Positions 14,386 through 16,230 of a stretch of DNA of 16,230 bases are shown piece by piece (the stretch's first letter is position 1; the number at the start of each line of letters is the position of its first letter). Source of the stretch: UBA4416 sp046594225 (GTDB lineage Bacteria; Bacteroidota; Bacteroidia; B-17B0; Aurantibacillaceae); the NCBI GenBank assembly GCA_046594225.1, contig JBKJPW010000056.1, forward strand, positions 1 to 16,230, read 5' to 3'. The notes below the pieces were generated by a model. The model saw only the letters and a program-made list of their open reading frames with translations. It was not told the DNA's origin and did not search any database. A program made the translations under genes and the position numbers.

Positions 14386-14535
14386 CTACTTGATTTTTCT
14401 GCAGTAATTGCCACTAACTTACTTATATGAGGAGTTTTATTAGAGGAAGCATTCATATTTTGAGTTATTCCTCTAGTTTTCCTCATTTTATTACTTTTAT
14501 AAATTTAATTAAATATTTCATAAAAAATCAAGTAG
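14386..14535. repeat. 150-bp region bounded by 13-bp inverted repeats with nested hairpin
   Basis: CTACTTGATTTTT (14386-14398) is the exact reverse complement of AAAAATCAAGTAG (14523-14535). Inside, ATGAGGA...AGAGGAA (14427-14448) pairs with TTCCTCT...TCCTCAT (14468-14486). No ORF of note lies inside. Confidence 0.65.
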
Positions 14536-14549
14536 AGAAATAATTTAAA

Positions 14550-14648
14550 AAATGAGACTGTTTTAAAGAACATCTTATGAAGATAAGCATTTAGAGATGC
14601 TGAAATAAATTCAGCATGACGATTGAATACTCTGAAACAGCCTCATTT
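14550..14648. repeat. 99-bp MITE-like palindromic element at the gldM 3' end
   Basis: Outer arms AAATGAGACTGTTTTA (14550-14565) and TGAAACAGCCTCATTT (14633-14648) are inverted repeats matching at 14 of 16 positions. The centre holds ATGCTGAA-N5-TTCAGCAT (14597-14617), the same stem as at 11553-11573. It ends 3 bp before the gldM stop codon and may serve as its terminator. Confidence 0.78.
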
Positions 14649-14651
14649 ATT

Positions 14652-16230
14652 TTATGCTTTAATTTTAATTTTCGCAAATGGTATAGTTACAATATCGCCA
14701 TTAGGTTTTCTTACTTTAATATTATCGATAAATGCCACTTGCCCTGCTCTCATATTTCCTAAGGCTGTTTTAGCAGCTTGTGATAAAAGATTGCCACTGC
14801 ATGGAATATCTGGATTACCTTGTACAGTTAAGTCAAAACTTTTTACAACAAAGTTTACAGGAAACATAAATCCTACTGATTCAGCTCCTACTCCTCCTAA
14901 CATTCTCACTTCATTTCTAGTAAGTTCAATAGTTGATGTTGCTAATTTACCTCCTAGCTTTAAATACGGAGGCGGAATATCTTTTACTCTAAATGTTTTT
15001 ACAGGCCCTTGTTGTTGGTATACACCGTTTACTTTTGCGGCAATAGTAACTGAGCATGTTCCGGCAGATTTTACACTAATCACGTATTTACCTGCGGCCG
15101 TTTGGGTTGCAGCTGCTCCACAACCAACTACGGTTATTTTTAAATCAGCAGGAGAAAAACCTGCGCAAGAAGCAGTCACAGGATTTTCAATTCCTGCATA
15201 AAAAATATTCATATTATCTGCGGCTACCGTGCTAAAAGGTGGAGCTACAGTGTATTTGTAATCAAATGGATAATACTCATATTCTCCTCTTGGATTTTTG
15301 TATTTTATCACTCCTTTTAATTCTTTTTCTCCAGTTAAGCTAGTCATCATTTCGTAATTACCCATACCATCTTTAATGTTAATGGGTGTTCCTGGGCTTA
15401 CTAATTTTTTTGTTATACTATCATATACTCCTCCCACCAATACTTCCATTCGTTCCGGAGTTAATTCAGTACTTGAAGCGCCTAATGCAATATTTGCTTT
15501 AAATGGTTGTCCTGATAAAACATAGGCTGTAGGCGCAACTACATCAGCATGTAACTTATTAATTTTAAACACAAATTTGCTCGATGCTCCTGCAAACGTA
15601 TGAAGAAACTCAGATTCTAAATTTTTCATATCGGCCTGTATTTTGTCTAAATTGGTAATCACAGCAGCCATTGGCATGTGATAAAAATTTTCTAGTTCCC
15701 AGTTTAACTTTACACCCTCTTTCACAATATTTCTATCAAGGGGTTTAATGGTGCCTAATTTTTGTTTGAGTGTTGTAATGCTTTCATCATCTAATTTTGT
15801 TTTACTATCTTTTTGCATATTATCTATTAAGCTTAATAAATCAGTATGCAAATTAGTAAGTTGTAATCGTAAATCTTTGGCTGAATATTTAGTATCAATT
15901 GGTTTAGTTTCGTCGGAGCCAATTAATAAATAGGTTGGCGTATCAAAATCGTCTAACTTTTCCATAAAACGTAATTGCGATGTATCTTGTTTGCTTATCC
16001 CTTCTGTTTTTCTGGTAATCATCACTTTCATACTATCTATGTAAGCGTCAACAACACGAATATTTTTTTGAGTTTCGATAGATTTTAAGAGGTAGGGCTT
16101 TGCTTCAAAATTGCCATCATTAACATAGGCTTCAAATGCTTTTTGCACTCGGCTGTTATTTTCATCCAAAATGTCTTTCGATTTACCAATGCTTTCGTCC
16201 ACCATTACAAATCCTTGTAATATTTCTTTT
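14652..16230 (-). CDS. gldM: GldM/PorM-type gliding and type IX secretion subunit (partial, 5' end outside window)
   Basis: Inner-membrane subunit whose periplasmic part connects the GldL proton-driven motor to the outer-membrane T9SS ring. The frame stays open to the right edge; codons before the Met at 16205 read KEILQGFV, which matches the conserved NVSKEIL...F segment just after the N-terminal helix, so 16205 is an internal Met. Visible landmarks, numbered from that Met, are LENFYHMPMAAVITNL (171-186), VAPTAYVLSGQPFKANI (223-239), VAADNMNIFYAGIENP (327-342) and FRVKDIPPP (405-413). These fit the helical D1 and the Ig-like D2-D4 domains. Three Cys in D3 (about 347, 362, 384) are notable. 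No gldN follows. Confidence 0.93.
   Translation of the reverse strand, partial: KEILQGFVMVDESIGKSKDILDENNSRVQKAFEAYVNDGNFEAKPYLLKSIETQKNIRVVDAYIDSMKVMITRKTEGISKQDTSQLRFMEKLDDFDTPTYLLIGSDETKPIDTKYSAKDLRLQLTNLHTDLLSLIDNMQKDSKTKLDDESITTLKQKLGTIKPLDRNIVKEGVKLNWELENFYHMPMAAVITNLDKIQADMKNLESEFLHTFAGASSKFVFKINKLHADVVAPTAYVLSGQPFKANIALGASSTELTPERMEVLVGGVYDSITKKLVSPGTPINIKDGMGNYEMMTSLTGEKELKGVIKYKNPRGEYEYYPFDYKYTVAPPFSTVAADNMNIFYAGIENPVTASCAGFSPADLKITVVGCGAAATQTAAGKYVISVKSAGTCSVTIAAKVNGVYQQQGPVKTFRVKDIPPPYLKLGGKLATSTIELTRNEVRMLGGVGAESVGFMFPVNFVVKSFDLTVQGNPDIPCSGNLLSQAAKTALGNMRAGQVAFIDNIKVRKPNGDIVTIPFAKIKIKA

Noticed and set aside
14623..15201. Plus-strand ORF of 192 codons
   Set aside because: Fully opposite the conserved gldM frame and therefore a shadow.
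16203..16205. ATG at 16205 as the gldM start
   Set aside because: The frame continues upstream with KEILQGFV, the conserved GldM segment, so the Met is internal.

Overview
The window looks like a chromosomal segment of a low-GC Bacteroidota, probably Flavobacteriales-like. The evidence is a GldM-type gliding/type IX secretion subunit, an FtsI with a C-terminal PASTA domain, an FtsL of the Bacteroidota type, a MraY with an extra loop, and promoter elements of the Bacteroidota form TAnnTTTG. The genes are mostly conserved housekeeping genes. I found no phage, transposase, CRISPR array, rRNA or tRNA.

Region 1 (1-6902, minus strand) is the start of the division and cell wall (dcw) cluster, in the order mraZ, rsmH, ftsL-like, ftsI, murE, mraY. 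MraY runs off the left edge. A strong operator-like array of four in-phase 10-bp repeats lies just upstream of mraZ. Two small intergenic gaps in this operon carry dispersed palindromic repeats.

Region 2 (7050-8974) holds a divergent lysophospholipid-type acyltransferase, ispF of the MEP isoprenoid pathway, and methylmalonyl-CoA epimerase converging on ispF. A 12-bp perfect inverted repeat lies between ispF and the epimerase gene. Region 3 (9085-13852) holds tatA with a textbook promoter and terminator, then gatA, a probable exported protein, an alpha/beta hydrolase lipoprotein and the Fe-S carrier/NTPase Mrp. All are on the plus strand and tightly packed from gatA onward. Downstream of mrp lie an ORF of 43 aa and a degenerate second copy of the mrp 3' end.

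Region 4 (13864-16230) holds a terminator, a small unknown membrane protein on the minus strand, nested inverted repeats, a 99-bp palindromic element, and the 3' part of gldM. No gldN follows gldM, although that is the usual order.

The most unusual signal is a 7-bp periodic motif, TRAGANN, found in intergenic DNA at 2743-2770, 8014-8040 and 8520-8574. At three gene ends (ftsI, ispF, epimerase) the stop codon lies within the repeat. Because 7 is not a multiple of 3, the repeat puts stop codons into successive reading frames. No clear new defence or biosynthetic system is present.
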